Below are positions 13,027 to 13,277 of a stretch of 13,277 bases of DNA, piece after piece; the stretch's first letter is position 1; the number at the start of each line of letters is the position of its first letter. A model generated the notes under the pieces. The model was given only the letters and a program-made list of their open reading frames with translations. It was not told where the DNA came from and did no database searches. The position numbers and the translations under genes are program-made. The stretch is from NCBI GenBank assembly GCA_030595485.1, contig JAUVDE010000051.1, positions 1-13,277 on the forward strand, written 5' to 3'. This DNA is from Draconibacterium sp. Its GTDB lineage: Bacteria; Bacteroidota; Bacteroidia; Bacteroidales; Prolixibacteraceae.

Positions 13027-13277
13027 ATGAAGACAATTCGATTTTTTATATCCCTCCTGCTCCTTTTTCTTTGTCACAACGAAATAATTGCGCAACAAAC
13101 GGCGTATTTCGACAATGTAAAAAAGGACATTGATATAGCCAAAGAGTTATACAGCAAGGGTAAATATGTTGCCACCTTCAGGCAATTCGAAAAAATACAG
13201 AAAAAAGTAGAGGAAAAATCGGAGCTGTACTCCGAAGCACAATATTACAAATCGGTATCTGCCTTGCATGCAGGTTA
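13027..13277 (+). CDS. Secreted TPR-like protein, N-terminal part only
   Basis: The first 83 codons are present; the gene runs off the right edge. Residues 1-22 (MKTIRFFISLLLLFLCHNEI then IA) are a clear signal peptide, with likely cleavage around IAQ/Q. The mature part is helical and charged. The pattern at 37-57, AKELYSKGKYVATFRQFEKIQ, then YSEAQYYKSVSALHAG, fits the paired helices of tetratricopeptide (TPR) repeats. Many Bacteroidota encode long periplasmic TPR proteins that begin this way. Function is not assignable from this fragment. It is divergent from ftsE with 216 bases between starts, and the palindrome at 12942-12961 lies in its leader. Confidence 0.65.
   Translation, partial: MKTIRFFISLLLLFLCHNEIIAQQTAYFDNVKKDIDIAKELYSKGKYVATFRQFEKIQKKVEEKSELYSEAQYYKSVSALHAG

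Noticed and set aside
1..13277. Search by eye for CRISPR repeats, tRNA genes, transposases, toxin-antitoxin pairs or a defence island.
   Set aside because: No regularly spaced repeats, tRNA T-loop context, transposase or nuclease motifs were found; the genes are housekeeping, envelope and redox types.

Overview
The window looks like ordinary chromosomal DNA from a member of the Bacteroidota, most likely a marine or sediment-type anaerobe or facultative anaerobe of the Marinilabiliales/Prolixibacteraceae sort. The genus is not decidable from this sequence. The evidence is a type IX secretion (T9SS) C-terminal sorting domain on the CotH-like protein, a barrel-less MG2/TonB-plug protein of a kind common in this phylum, AT-rich DNA, start codons almost without Shine-Dalgarno sequences, and several promoter elements of the Bacteroidota type (TAnnTTTG at -7). 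I see no IS element, phage gene, CRISPR array, tRNA or rRNA.

Layout, left to right: the C-terminal part of a MATE-family efflux pump (+); a Tat-exported SGNH/GDSL hydrolase (-); a T9SS-exported CotH-family kinase-like protein (+); a short-chain dehydrogenase/reductase (+); a flavodiiron protein (-); MltG, a lytic transglycosylase of the inner membrane (+); a large periplasmic or outer-membrane MG2 + TonB-plug protein (-); MurB (-); a GT-B glycosyltransferase with a TTG start (+); an FtsE-type ABC ATPase (-); and the N-terminus of a secreted TPR-like protein (+), cut by the window end. Strand alternates almost gene by gene, so most genes appear to be single transcription units. Convergent neighbours are separated by intrinsic terminators (603-631, 661-685, 4632-4658, 4674-4712), or abut with none (7257-7278), or overlap by four bases (12088-12091).

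Functionally the right two-thirds lean towards the cell envelope: MurB makes the UDP-MurNAc precursor, MltG cuts nascent glycan strands, FtsE links division to peptidoglycan cleavage, and the glycosyltransferase probably acts on surface or cell-wall glycans. The left third holds exported proteins (Tat and T9SS) and two redox enzymes, of which the flavodiiron protein is an oxygen (or NO) detoxifier.

I found no clear new multi-gene system. The best leads are non-coding: an array of GATTGA words forming an inverted repeat in the flavodiiron/mltG divergent region (6054-6145), a perfect 20-bp palindrome in the ftsE/TPR divergent region (12942-12961), and AGTCGT boxes before the dehydrogenase. The barrel-less plug protein and the T9SS-exported CotH protein are families of unclear function. 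Three start codons deserve correction or note: mltG and murB should start at ATGs inside the longest open frame, because the upstream TTGs lie in perfect -7 elements, whereas the glycosyltransferase has no ATG available and must use TTG or another non-ATG codon.
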